Shown: positions 1 through 9,290 of the stretch, one piece after another | How the letters are laid out: the number at the start of each line of letters is the position of its first letter | Position numbering within the stretch: position 1 is the first letter of the stretch | Source of the DNA: DATKDF01 sp963752045 | GTDB taxonomy: Bacteria > Acidobacteriota > Vicinamibacteria > Vicinamibacterales > SCN-69-37 | DNA: 64,000 nucleotides | Assembly (NCBI GenBank): GCA_963752045.1 | Contig: CAVVWN010000004.1 | Location: 62,001 to 126,000 of the forward strand | Reading direction: 5' to 3' | Notes under the pieces: model-generated | What the model saw: the letters and a program-made list of their open reading frames with translations, nothing else | Told to the model about the DNA's origin: nothing | Databases searched by the model: none | Translations under genes and position numbers: made by a program

Positions 1-1155
1 GAAGTCCATGCCGCCGTGCCCGGCGCCCTGGGCCTGCTCCGCAATTTCCTTCCAGAGCGGGTGCTCGAATTCATCGAGAAGCTCGCGCGCGTCGACCCAC
101 CGGTCGTTCTCGCCACGGCCCTCGATGTAGGCGCGGTTCGGGTACCCCTCGAACAGGCCCTTCGTCCCCTGCACGATGTGGATGCGGCTGTAGGGCCGCG
201 GCAGGTTCGTGCAGTGCTGCACCATGATCGTCTTGCCGTTGACCGTCTTGATGAGGCTCGTGTTCACGTCACCGAGCACATAGCGCTCGCGTCGCTCGGG
301 CGCGCCGTCGGGGAAGTGTTCGGCCGCCCAGTTCTGGAGACCTCTCGACGGCGAGCTCATTGATACGAGGTAGTCGAACCGATCGCCTCGATTGATGTCG
401 AGGCAGTTGGCGATCGGGCCAAGGCCGTGCGTGGGGTAGAGATTGCCGTCGAGCTTCATCGACCAGGCCCGCCGCCAGAGGCCTTCGCCGCGATTGGAGA
501 ACTTGATGCCGCGCAGGTCGTGGTTGTAGCCGCCCTCGGCGTGCAGGATCTCGCCGAAGACACCCTGGCGGACCATGTTGAACGCCATCATCTCCATGCG
601 GTCGTAGTTGCAGTTCTCCATCAGCACGCAGTGCTTCTTCTGCTTCTCGGCGGCCTCGACGATGGCCCAGCAGTCGTCGATGGTCATGGCTGCCGGCACT
701 TCGGTGGCCGTGTGCTTTCCGTTCTTCATGGCCGAAAGCATGATCGGCACGTGCCATTCCCACGGCGTCGCATTGAAGACGAGATCGAGGTCTTCCGTTT
801 CGCAGAGCCGTTCGAAGTCGCGTTCGCCCCGGTTGTAGACGGCCGGCGCGGGAAAGCCGGCCTCGGTGATGCGCTCGGTCGCCCAGGCGGTCCGCTCTTC
901 GCGTACGTCGCACACCGCCGTGATCCGGCAGCCGGGAATGCGCAGCAGGTTGCGCACGTGGCCGCCGCCCTGCCCGCCGACACCGACGAAGCCGATGCGG
1001 ACCTCGGGGATGGGGGCCGCGGCAAACGGCGCCGTGTCCGATTGCGCCGCGAGCGCCTCGCCCGCCCGCAGAGCAGCCGTCCCGGCCACGACCGCCGCAC
1101 CGCCCGTCTTCAGAAAGTCGCGTCGGCTCACGCCGTCATTGCGAATGTCATCCAT
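1..1155 (-). CDS. GH109-type alpha-N-acetylgalactosaminidase, Gfo/Idh/MocA fold (partial, C-terminus off window)
   Basis: Looks like family GH109, which removes terminal alpha-GalNAc from glycans by an NAD-dependent redox mechanism rather than ordinary acid/base hydrolysis. 385 codons are open to the window edge; the last residues, GHGGMDF, match a conserved GH109 stretch, so roughly 60 residues are missing. Seen in order: a Tat signal at residues 9-16 (VSRRDFLK), a GFVGVGGQGG nucleotide-binding loop, then PWEWH and YPTHGLGP, which set GH109 apart from other Gfo/Idh/MocA proteins. The ATG at 1155 is preceded by GGGAGGGAG, a strong ribosome site. It is the last visible gene of a leftward group with two other Tat-signal enzymes, so export of the folded cofactor-bound enzyme is likely. 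The GalNAc specificity is inferred from family motifs. Confidence 0.83.
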   Translation of the reverse strand, partial: MDDIRNDGVSRRDFLKTGGAAVVAGTAALRAGEALAAQSDTAPFAAAPIPEVRIGFVGVGGQGGGHVRNLLRIPGCRITAVCDVREERTAWATERITEAGFPAPAVYNRGERDFERLCETEDLDLVFNATPWEWHVPIMLSAMKNGKHTATEVPAAMTIDDCWAIVEAAEKQKKHCVLMENCNYDRMEMMAFNMVRQGVFGEILHAEGGYNHDLRGIKFSNRGEGLWRRAWSMKLDGNLYPTHGLGPIANCLDINRGDRFDYLVSMSSPSRGLQNWAAEHFPDGAPERRERYVLGDVNTSLIKTVNGKTIMVQHCTNLPRPYSRIHIVQGTKGLFEGYPNRAYIEGRGENDRWVDARELLDEFEHPLWKEIAEQAQGAGHGGMDF

Positions 1156-1170
1156 CGCTCATCTCCCTCC

Positions 1171-1229
1171 CGCACCCGTCGCACGCCCGCACCCGCGCGC
1201 CGTCGCACGCCCGCACGGTCGCACCCGGC
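1171..1229. repeat. degenerate CGCACCCGN-type short repeats between genes
   Basis: The 75-bp gap between the GH109 gene and the isomerase gene is almost filled with imperfect CGCACCCGN and CGCACGCCC units. The same 9-bp word is repeated inside two kinase genes at 44252-44305 and 50775-50819, so this simple repeat is active at several places in this genome. No hairpin with a T-run is visible, so a terminator role is not supported. Confidence 0.5.
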
Positions 1230-1230
1230 G

Positions 1231-2202
1231 TCAGAAGTCGTCCGCCTCCACGTACGCCTCGATGACGGCGCGCTCGCCCTCACGTCCACGCTGCGAGTTG
1301 CCGTGCTCCATGCCCACGATGCCCGCGTACCCCCTGCCGTGAATGTGCCGGAATACGTTGCGGTAGTTGATCTCGCCCGTGCCAGGCTCGTTCCGGCCTG
1401 GATTGTCGCCAACCTGAAAGTACGCGATCTCGTCCCACGCCGTCGTGATGTTCGGGATCAGGTTCCCCTCGGTGATCTGCTGGTGGTAGATGTCGTACAG
1501 GATCTTGCACGAGGGACTTCTCACCGCCTTGCACACGAGGTAGGCCTGCGGCGCCGACGTCAGGAACATGCCGGGGTGGTTGCGCAGCGTGTTCAAAGGC
1601 TCGAGCACCATCACGAGCCCATGTGGCTCGAGGATGCCGGCCGCACGCTTGAGGGTCTCGACGACGTGCGCGGTCTGGAAGTCGATGTGCGGGCGGCTGT
1701 CGACATGGCCGGGCACAACGGTCATCCACGTGGCGTTCACGCGCCTGGCCACCTCCACCGACTCCCGTATCTGCTGCAGAAACGCCTCGCGGATGTCGTC
1801 CTTGCCGGTCGTGAGCGTCGGCTCCGTCCAGTTGATCGTGTGCGCCACGAACACGCCCATGCGCATGTTGAGGCGGGAGAGCGTGGCGCCAATTCGCTCC
1901 TGCACCTCGACGGGCCGGTCGCGCATGCCGTTGTCCTCGACCGCCGTGAATCCTTCGGCAGCCATGAACTCGAGCTGCGCCAGAAGATCCTCACCTGCGT
2001 GCTGACGAAACATGCCGAAGTGGGGCGCGTAGGGCAGCTTGAAACGGCGCGCGGGTGTCTGGGACCGCACGGCGGGCATCGACGGGCGGGTTCGATCTCG
2101 CCCGGCCGACTCGGCCCGCAGTGGGTCTCCGGACCGCACGAGCGGCCAGCCGACCGCCGCTGCCACCGCTGATCTCACGAACGTCCGTCGATCGGCGCGC
2201 AC
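1231..2202 (-). CDS. TIM-barrel sugar isomerase/epimerase (hydroxypyruvate isomerase-like), Tat-exported
   Basis: 323 residues, about the normal length for the AP-endonuclease-2/xylose-isomerase-like TIM barrels. Residues 1-25 carry a twin-arginine signal (DRRTFVRSAV), then motifs typical of Hyi-like proteins: EGFTAVEDNGM, VVPGHVDSR, LEPLNTL and ILYDIYHQQI; the Glu, Asp and His in these are expected metal or acid/base ligands. It probably isomerises or epimerises a small keto-sugar or sugar acid. I chose the GTG at 2202 because it lies two bases after the TGA of the upstream oxidoreductase gene and begins the Tat signal; a longer reading would overlap that gene. The location next to a Gfo/Idh/MocA oxidoreductase is the usual pairing for periplasmic sugar-oxidising modules. 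The exact substrate cannot be read from the sequence. Confidence 0.82.
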   Translation of the reverse strand: MRADRRTFVRSAVAAAVGWPLVRSGDPLRAESAGRDRTRPSMPAVRSQTPARRFKLPYAPHFGMFRQHAGEDLLAQLEFMAAEGFTAVEDNGMRDRPVEVQERIGATLSRLNMRMGVFVAHTINWTEPTLTTGKDDIREAFLQQIRESVEVARRVNATWMTVVPGHVDSRPHIDFQTAHVVETLKRAAGILEPHGLVMVLEPLNTLRNHPGMFLTSAPQAYLVCKAVRSPSCKILYDIYHQQITEGNLIPNITTAWDEIAYFQVGDNPGRNEPGTGEINYRNVFRHIHGRGYAGIVGMEHGNSQRGREGERAVIEAYVEADDF

Positions 2203-2204
2203 GG

Positions 2205-3502
<1,298 letters not shown>

Positions 3503-3506
<4 letters not shown>

Positions 3507-4336
3507 GGCTTCGCTCCTTCGGGTGTCATGGCCAGGCGGAAACCGGCAAACGGTGCGTCCGACAGCCACCAGCGGCTCTTCGGCAATTGAGGATCGGTCT
3601 CGTTCCACGACGAGTCCTGGGGCGTTCGCGCGTCCGGATTCACGCGGTCCGCTCCGTCACGGAACGAACCGCCGCGGGTGACGAGCTCGTCGGTGCCGGT
3701 CGACACCCACTCGGCCGTGTTGCCGAAGAGGTCAAAGAGACCAAGCGCATCGGGTGAGCGCGACGCCACCGGATGCGTCCGTCCCTCGGCATTCTCGCGC
3801 CACCAGGCGAGCGCCGCCCGCTCGCCGGCGTCGAGCCCGTCGCCGCCGGCGGCGCGCGAGGCCGCCAGGCTCCATTCAGCCTCGGTGGGCAGGCGATAGG
3901 CGCGCCCGGTCTTCTGTGAGAGCCACGCGCAGAAGGCCTCGGCGGCGGCGCGCGTGACGCTCATCACCGGAAAGCCGGCGTGGCCCCACCCGTAGTCGGG
4001 CGCGCCGTACGGGTTCGACGGCCGCGCCACCGGTGCGCCTCCAGGCGGCGAGTCGAGACCGAGCGCGAACACGTCATACAGATCCCACGTCACTTCGGTC
4101 TTCCCGAAGTAGAACGGCGCGACGTCGACGTCCCGCGAGCCGGCCGCCCCGGTCGTCGTCACCCGCCCGCCCGACACCCTGACCATCTCGAACGTGACGA
4201 GCGTGCCGGCAATCGACTCGTGGTAGCGTGGCTCGGCGCCTTGTCGGGCGGCGCCTTCGAGCGCGGTTCCGTCAAGGCCGGCGAGGGCGCAGCATGCGAC
4301 GAGGAGGGACGCCGGGAGCCGGAACATCGGCGCCAT
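3503..4336 (-). CDS. SUMF1/formylglycine-generating-enzyme fold protein lacking the catalytic cysteines
   Basis: 277 residues with a signal peptide whose end (LLVAC) could also be a lipoprotein cleavage site. The FGE-sulfatase fold is clear: EVTWDLYDVF, PVMSVTRAAAEAFCAWLS, YRLPTEAEWSLAA, LGLFDLFGNTAEWV, TRGGSF and the C-terminal FAGFRLAM. In true formylglycine-generating enzymes the C-terminal part carries two catalytic Cys; here that part has none and the usual GFRCA is GFRLA, so sulfatase activation is unlikely. Members of this fold without the cysteines are often structural or binding proteins. It is the first gene of the leftward group and is coupled by ATGA to the oxidoreductase. Its 5' end overlaps the opposite-strand ApbE reading frame if both starts are right. 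Confidence 0.8.
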
Positions 4337-5334
4337 CTTGGATCGTTTTGGCGCTCATGGGAACGGCTGCGCTCGGGGCCGCCCCGGAGGCCTCCCGGTG
4401 GGAGTTTGCCGAGGTGCACATGGGCATGCCCGTGCGCCTGACGTTCCATGCGGCCGACGAGCCGTCGGCCCGTTCCGCGGCCCGGGCCGCATTCGACCGT
4501 GTTGCCGCGCTCGACCGCATCCTCAGCGACTACCGGCCCGAGAGCGAGCTGAACGCGGTCAACGGCCGGGCCGGAGAATGGGTGCCGGTCTCTTCGGACC
4601 TTCTGGCCGTCCTCGCCCGTGCTCGTCGACTTGCCGAGGTCACCGGTGGCGCGTTCGATCCAACCGTGGGCCCGCTCGTCGAGCTGTGGCGCGAGGCGAG
4701 GCGGGCGGGCCGGCTGCCCGACGCCGGCGCCCTCGACAACGCGCGGGCGCGCGTGGGATGGCGACATCTCGAGTTGGATCCGGCGCAGGCGCTCGTGCGC
4801 CTCGCGCAGGGCGGCACGCGTCTCGATCTGGGCGGCATCGCGAAGGGCTTCATCCTCGACGAGGCGCTCGGCCAGCTTCGCCGGGCCGGCGTGAGGCGCG
4901 CGCTCATCGTCGCTGGTGGCGACATCGTTGCCGGCGATCCGCCGCCGGGTGAGCGAGGATGGCGGGTCGAGGTGCCGGGAGCAGCAAGCAGCTTTGCGGC
5001 GCGAGCCGCCTCGCTCGAGAACGCGGCGCTTGCCACCTCCGGGGCGGCCTCGCAGTTCGTTGAAGTCGATGGTGTCCGGTACTCGCATGTGGTCGACCCG
5101 ACGACCGGCGTCGGGATCACGCGCGACGCCGTCGTCCACGTCATCGCGCCCGACGGCGCCACGGCCGACGCGCTCGCGACGGCCATCGGCGTCGTCGGAC
5201 TCGACTGTGCTCGTGCCATCTTCGCGGCGCTCCCGAACGTTCTTGCGGCGGAAACGGGCCAACCCGGGCGGGGATGCGGCGCTCGCGGCCCGAGCGGCTC
5301 CAGGAGATTACCTGACCCGTCCGCCCCGCGATAG
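4294..5334 (+). CDS. apbE: FAD:protein FMN transferase (ApbE)
   Basis: ApbE moves FMN from FAD onto Ser/Thr of flavoproteins such as NqrB/C, RnfD/G and related subunits, usually outside the membrane, with Mg2+. Family motifs in order: LSDYRPESELNAVN, GAFDPTVGPLVELW, TRLDLGGIAKGFILD, RALIVAGGDI, TSGAASQFVEVDG, SHVVDPTTG and the ATADALATA segment. The ATG at 4294 gives a signal-peptide-like start (MRRGG then a hydrophobic stretch ending AALGAAPEA); TTG 4348 or ATG 4357 are alternatives that avoid overlap with the opposite gene. The last ~30 residues, rich in Gly, Arg and Pro, do not resemble the family and may reflect a frameshift near 5240 or a lineage-specific tail. No flavoprotein target lies next to it. 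Confidence 0.85.
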   Translation: MRRGGTPGAGTSAPSWIVLALMGTAALGAAPEASRWEFAEVHMGMPVRLTFHAADEPSARSAARAAFDRVAALDRILSDYRPESELNAVNGRAGEWVPVSSDLLAVLARARRLAEVTGGAFDPTVGPLVELWREARRAGRLPDAGALDNARARVGWRHLELDPAQALVRLAQGGTRLDLGGIAKGFILDEALGQLRRAGVRRALIVAGGDIVAGDPPPGERGWRVEVPGAASSFAARAASLENAALATSGAASQFVEVDGVRYSHVVDPTTGVGITRDAVVHVIAPDGATADALATAIGVVGLDCARAIFAALPNVLAAETGQPGRGCGARGPSGSRRLPDPSAPR

Positions 5335-5429
5335 AATGATTCCTCCTTTCGCCATATGACCTCCAGTCTCGGTACCCTCGTCGCGCGAGTCGACGCCGAC
5401 CTGCCTGCGCCTTCCATGAAGGCGCTGTC

Positions 5430-8123
5430 ATGATCGGGACCACCTACGGCACCTATCAGGTGCTCGACAAGCTCGGCGAAGGCGGCATGGGCGAGGTGTA
5501 CCGCGCCCGCGACTCCAAGCTCGGCCGCAGCGTCGCGATCAAGGTGATCTCCGAGGCGCTCGCGCGCGACCCGGAGCGCATTGCGCGCTTCGATCGCGAG
5601 GCCAGGGCGCTCGCGGCGCTCAATCATCCATCCATTGCCGCCATCTACGGGCTCGAGGAGGCCGGCGGCCGCAACGCCATCGTCATGGAGCTCGTCGAGG
5701 GGCCGACGCTGGCCGAGCGGGTCTCCCACGGACCCCTGCCCGTGGCCGAGGCGCTGAAGATTGCCAGACAGATCGCGAGCGCGCTCGAGGCGGCGCACGC
5801 GGCCGGCATCGTCCATCGCGATTTGAAGCCCGCCAACGTGAAGGTCAGACCCGACGGCACCGTGAAGGTGCTCGACTTCGGACTGGCGAAGGCTCTCGAC
5901 TCCGCGCGCTTCCGCGAGGCAGTCGCGTTCGACCGGGCCACCATGCTCGCCGCCGAGCGGCATCCGCAGGCCGACGCGACGGCGACAAGCCCGGCAGACA
6001 CCCAGGCCGGCGTCATTCTCGGTACGGCGGCCTACATGAGCCCTGAACAGGCCCGGGGCCAGCCAGCCGACGAGCAGAGTGACGTGTGGGCGTTTGGCTG
6101 CGTGCTCTACGAGATGCTGACGGGACGGCGCGCGTTCGACGCGAGAACGGTGCAGGAAACGCTGGCCGCCGTGTTGCGCGACGACGTGGACTTCGCCGCG
6201 CTGCCGGACGGTCTTCCGCCTCTCGTCAGGGAGTTTCTCGTCCGCTGTCTCGAGCGAAATCAGCAGGAGCGCCTGCACGCGATTGGCGACATGCGACTGG
6301 TGCTCGACGGCGCGTTCGACCAGGCGATCGCCGGAGGCCCGGTCGCGGTCGAGCGCCCCCTGTGGCGCCGCGCGCTGCCTGTCGTGGCGGCGGTCGGCAT
6401 CACGGCCGCCGTGGTGGGCGCCTTCGTGTCCAACCTGGCCGGGCCGGCCGTTTCGCCGCTGGTTTCGCGCCTGCAGATGCTGGTGCCGCCCGGTCAGGCG
6501 TTCTACTTCACCGGACGACACCTCGTGACGATCTCGCCCGACGGCACCCGTGTCGCCTACACCGCCGGCCTGGGATTGTGGCTGCACGATCTCGATGAAA
6601 TCGACGCGCGACCGGTGCCGGGCGCCGAGCTCGAGGCGCGCGGCCCCTTCTTCTCGCCCGACGGCCAGTCGATCGGCTACTACGCGGCTGGCGAGCTGCG
6701 GCGCGTGCCCGCGAACGGCGGTGCGCCCGTGAGTCTCGGCTCGGCCGTCAACCCCTGGGGCGCGAGCTGGGCGTCCGACGACACGATCTACTACGGTCAG
6801 GGCACCGACGGCATCTGGAAGATCCCGGCGGCCGGCGGCAAGTCTGAAAGAGTCATCGCCGTCAACGAAGGCGAACTCGCGCACGGGCCGCACCTTCTGC
6901 CTGACGGCGAGTGGATGCTGTTCACGCTGCTCCCGGCCGGCGTGGGGTCGTGGAACCGCGCGCAGATCGTGGTGCAGTCGCTCGCGACCAACGAACGTGT
7001 GCAGCTCGTCAACGGCGGGCGCGACGCGCGGTACCTCCCAACCGGTCACCTCGTGTACGTGGTCAACGGCGTGCTTTTCGTGGCGCCCTTCGACGCCTCG
7101 ACGCGCCGGCTCACCGGCAACGCCGAGCCGGTCGTTCGCGACGTCCACGACGCCGGAACGGTAACGGGTGCCGTCCACTTCGACGTGGCCGAGAACGGAT
7201 CGCTCGTCTACGTCCCGCGAATCGGCGTCGCGCTTCGCCTCACGTGGGTGGACCGAAACGGCGTCGAGGAGGCGATTCCGGCCGAGCCGCGGCCGTACCG
7301 TCATCAGCGCATCTCGCCGGACGGCTCGCGCATTGCCGTCGAGGTGGAAGAGGCCGGCAACACGGACATCTGGGTCGGCGATCCGCGCCGCGGCACGTTC
7401 ACGCGGCTCACAATCGAAGACGATGTGGACAGCGATCCCGTCTGGACGTCGGATAGCCGGAGCATCGTCTTTTCTTCGGTTCGCGGTGCGGCGGGGCTCT
7501 TCTCGGTGGCGGCCGACGGCAGCGGCACGGCCCGGCGGCTCATCGACGCCACCGGCGGCGTACGGGCGTTCGACTGGACGGCCGACGGAAGACTGCTGTA
7601 CGAGGAACTGGCCGGATCCGAGGTTCGCATCCTGCCGCTCGATGACGGCTCGGCCCCGGAACTCATCAGGCTCTTCGACATGCCGGAGTACTTCAACGAA
7701 GTGCTGCCGGCACTCTCGCCCGATGGCAAGTGGCTGGCCTACCAGTCCACCGAGTCGGGCCAGATGAGCATTTACGTGCGCCCGTTTCCCGACGTGGCGG
7801 CCGGAAGGTGGCAGGTGTCTTCGGGGGAGGGCTTTGCGCCGCTCTGGTCTGCCGACCAGAGCGAGATCTTCTATCGGAGCGCCACGACTCTCATGGCCGT
7901 GCCCGTCCGCACGTCCCCGGTTTTTTCAGCCGGCACGCCGCAGCCGCTCTTCACCCTGGCCGACTACGCGCTCGTCGGCACGCGCGGCATCAAGTACGAC
8001 GTGGCGCCGGACGGCCGGTTCCTGCTGCTCAAGGACGACAGCGGCGTGAGCGGATCGCAGGAGCGCGTCGTCGTGGTGCAGAACTGGTTCGAGGAGCTTC
8101 GACGCCTCGCCGCCGCGCGCTAG
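5430..8123 (+). CDS. Ser/Thr protein kinase with transmembrane segment and C-terminal beta-propeller
   Basis: 897 residues. N-terminal Hanks-type kinase (about 8-290): GEGGMGEVY loop, VAIKV lysine, HRDLKPANV catalytic loop, LDFGLAK, and YMSPEQA in the activation segment, all intact, so it should be active. A hydrophobic segment (about 311-333, VVAAVGITAAVVGAFV) is followed by a ~550-residue WD40/TolB-like (PD40) propeller marked by repeated SPDG turns. The expected topology is a cytoplasmic kinase and an exported sensor or scaffold. The ATG at 5430 begins a sequence that aligns with the starts of the other kinases here; no good ribosome site is visible. The long linker between DFG and SPE (about 155-195) contains no recognisable repeat, unlike the kinases at 47-62 kb. 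Input and targets are unknown. Confidence 0.92.
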   Translation: MIGTTYGTYQVLDKLGEGGMGEVYRARDSKLGRSVAIKVISEALARDPERIARFDREARALAALNHPSIAAIYGLEEAGGRNAIVMELVEGPTLAERVSHGPLPVAEALKIARQIASALEAAHAAGIVHRDLKPANVKVRPDGTVKVLDFGLAKALDSARFREAVAFDRATMLAAERHPQADATATSPADTQAGVILGTAAYMSPEQARGQPADEQSDVWAFGCVLYEMLTGRRAFDARTVQETLAAVLRDDVDFAALPDGLPPLVREFLVRCLERNQQERLHAIGDMRLVLDGAFDQAIAGGPVAVERPLWRRALPVVAAVGITAAVVGAFVSNLAGPAVSPLVSRLQMLVPPGQAFYFTGRHLVTISPDGTRVAYTAGLGLWLHDLDEIDARPVPGAELEARGPFFSPDGQSIGYYAAGELRRVPANGGAPVSLGSAVNPWGASWASDDTIYYGQGTDGIWKIPAAGGKSERVIAVNEGELAHGPHLLPDGEWMLFTLLPAGVGSWNRAQIVVQSLATNERVQLVNGGRDARYLPTGHLVYVVNGVLFVAPFDASTRRLTGNAEPVVRDVHDAGTVTGAVHFDVAENGSLVYVPRIGVALRLTWVDRNGVEEAIPAEPRPYRHQRISPDGSRIAVEVEEAGNTDIWVGDPRRGTFTRLTIEDDVDSDPVWTSDSRSIVFSSVRGAAGLFSVAADGSGTARRLIDATGGVRAFDWTADGRLLYEELAGSEVRILPLDDGSAPELIRLFDMPEYFNEVLPALSPDGKWLAYQSTESGQMSIYVRPFPDVAAGRWQVSSGEGFAPLWSADQSEIFYRSATTLMAVPVRTSPVFSAGTPQPLFTLADYALVGTRGIKYDVAPDGRFLLLKDDSGVSGSQERVVVVQNWFEELRRLAAAR

Positions 8124-8142
8124 GAAGCTCCGCGCGGCCCGC

Positions 8143-9108
8143 TCAGCGGCCGCCGGCCGGCGGTTCCGCCTTCAGACTCCTGTAGTAGTCGCGAATCGGC
8201 CCGAACGGCCCGTACTTGTGCTGCTCGGCGGGGAACGGGTCGGCCCACGGCGGATACGGGCTGTCGATGGGCTTGGTCGTCCGATCGGGATAGTCGCGGT
8301 CGAGATCGGCCATGGCGGGCCGCGGGTGCGAGTTGATGTACGCAGCCACGTCGTAGGCCTCGTCGTCGGTGAGGTCGGCTTCGCCGAGGGGCATGCGCGC
8401 CTTGATGAACGATGCGGCCGTCAGCACCCTGTGCATGCCGGCGCCGTCGTTGTAGCTTGCGGGACCCCAGAGCGGCGGAAAGACGTAGCCGCCGGTTTCG
8501 CCCGCATCGCGAAGCCCCGCGCCATCGGCGCCATGGCACAGCGCGCAGCGTCGTTCGAAAACGGCGCGGCCCGCCTCGGGGCTCGCGGCGCGATTCGGTT
8601 CGACGAAGGCCGGCTGCTCGTCCGGCTTCCTGCGCGTCTCACCCATGGCTTCGTATTCGGCGCCCAGCCTCGTGATGTACGCGGCCATTGCCGTCATCTC
8701 GACGGCGTCTCGCGCGAGCGGGCGGCCGTTCATGCTGCGCTGCATGCAGCCGTTGATACGGTCCACGAGGTCGCGCTCACCGCCGTCGCGGCCCGAGAAG
8801 CGCGGGTACTTCGCGGCGGCTCCAAGCAGGGAGAGGGTGCCAGGCTCAATGCCGATCTCGAGGTGACAGGCCGCGCAGGCCATGCGCGTGCCGCTCAGGC
8901 GCATGGCCGGGTCCGCGTGGTCCGGGCCCATGAGCGCACCCGTTTCACGAAGAAGGCGCCGCCCGTACTCGATCGTGGCCGAGGTCGGCCCGGCCTCGGC
9001 GCGGGTTTCCCGGTCCGACCACACGGCTGCCGCCACGACGACTGCGCCGAGCGCGAGCGTCGTGAGCATCGTCGTGAGAAAGCCGGTGCGCGCGCGCCTG
9101 TCGTTCAT
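8143..9108 (-). CDS. exported diheme c-type cytochrome
   Basis: 321 residues with an N-terminal membrane anchor or signal (about 10-33) and two heme c sites, CAACH and CALCH, each in a separate cytochrome c domain with a later Met ligand candidate (MNGRP, ARMPLG). It carries electrons in the periplasm. The start at 9108 overlaps the stop of the 61-residue membrane protein by ATGA, so it is the last gene of the cbb3-type oxidase group and probably feeds or drains electrons for that oxidase. The C-terminal ~60 residues are Pro/Tyr-rich (PYPPWADPFP) and of unknown function. The domain order resembles SoxA/SoxX-like or formate-linked cytochromes, but no specific pathway can be assigned. Confidence 0.85.
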   Translation of the reverse strand: MNDRRARTGFLTTMLTTLALGAVVVAAAVWSDRETRAEAGPTSATIEYGRRLLRETGALMGPDHADPAMRLSGTRMACAACHLEIGIEPGTLSLLGAAAKYPRFSGRDGGERDLVDRINGCMQRSMNGRPLARDAVEMTAMAAYITRLGAEYEAMGETRRKPDEQPAFVEPNRAASPEAGRAVFERRCALCHGADGAGLRDAGETGGYVFPPLWGPASYNDGAGMHRVLTAASFIKARMPLGEADLTDDEAYDVAAYINSHPRPAMADLDRDYPDRTTKPIDSPYPPWADPFPAEQHKYGPFGPIRDYYRSLKAEPPAGGR

Positions 9109-9290
9109 CGCGTTCCGTCCGTCCGGTTGTCGAGGCACTGCCGATCATATCGCTCCAGGCGCGAGAGGAAGCGGTGTTTCGGGTCCTCGATGCGCCTGCG
9201 CAGATCGGGCCGCGCCACCCAGGCCGCGAGGAACACGAGAGCGGAGAGCACAGACGCGCCGACGATGATGTCCGTGATGATGGTGATCAC
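9105..9290 (-). CDS. small single-pass membrane protein of oxidase operon (CcoQ/CcoS-like position)
   Basis: 61 residues: one transmembrane helix (about 3-25, IITDIIVGASVLSALVFLAA) followed by a basic cytoplasmic tail. It starts at GTG 9290, overlapping the TGA of the fused oxidase gene, and ends overlapping the cytochrome start, so all three are translationally coupled. Size and position fit the small CcoQ- or CcoS-like accessory subunits of cbb3 oxidases; the sequence itself is too short for a firm family call. Confidence 0.6.
   Translation of the reverse strand: MITIITDIIVGASVLSALVFLAAWVARPDLRRRIEDPKHRFLSRLERYDRQCLDNRTDGTR

Noticed and set aside
427..2172. 581-codon open frame on the plus strand opposite the GH109 and isomerase genes
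   Set aside because: The leftward frames have clear family motifs, Tat signals and ribosome sites; this antisense frame is open only because of high GC content. The same reasoning removes the many other long antisense frames.
5240..5334. frameshift in apbE explaining its unusual C-terminus
   Set aside because: None of the alternative frames after 5240 shows recognisable ApbE sequence, so an error cannot be shown.
5356..5433. 25-codon ORF overlapping the first kinase start by ATGA
   Set aside because: It could be a leader peptide, but no ribosome site precedes it and its sequence has no distinctive feature. The overlap alone is not enough.
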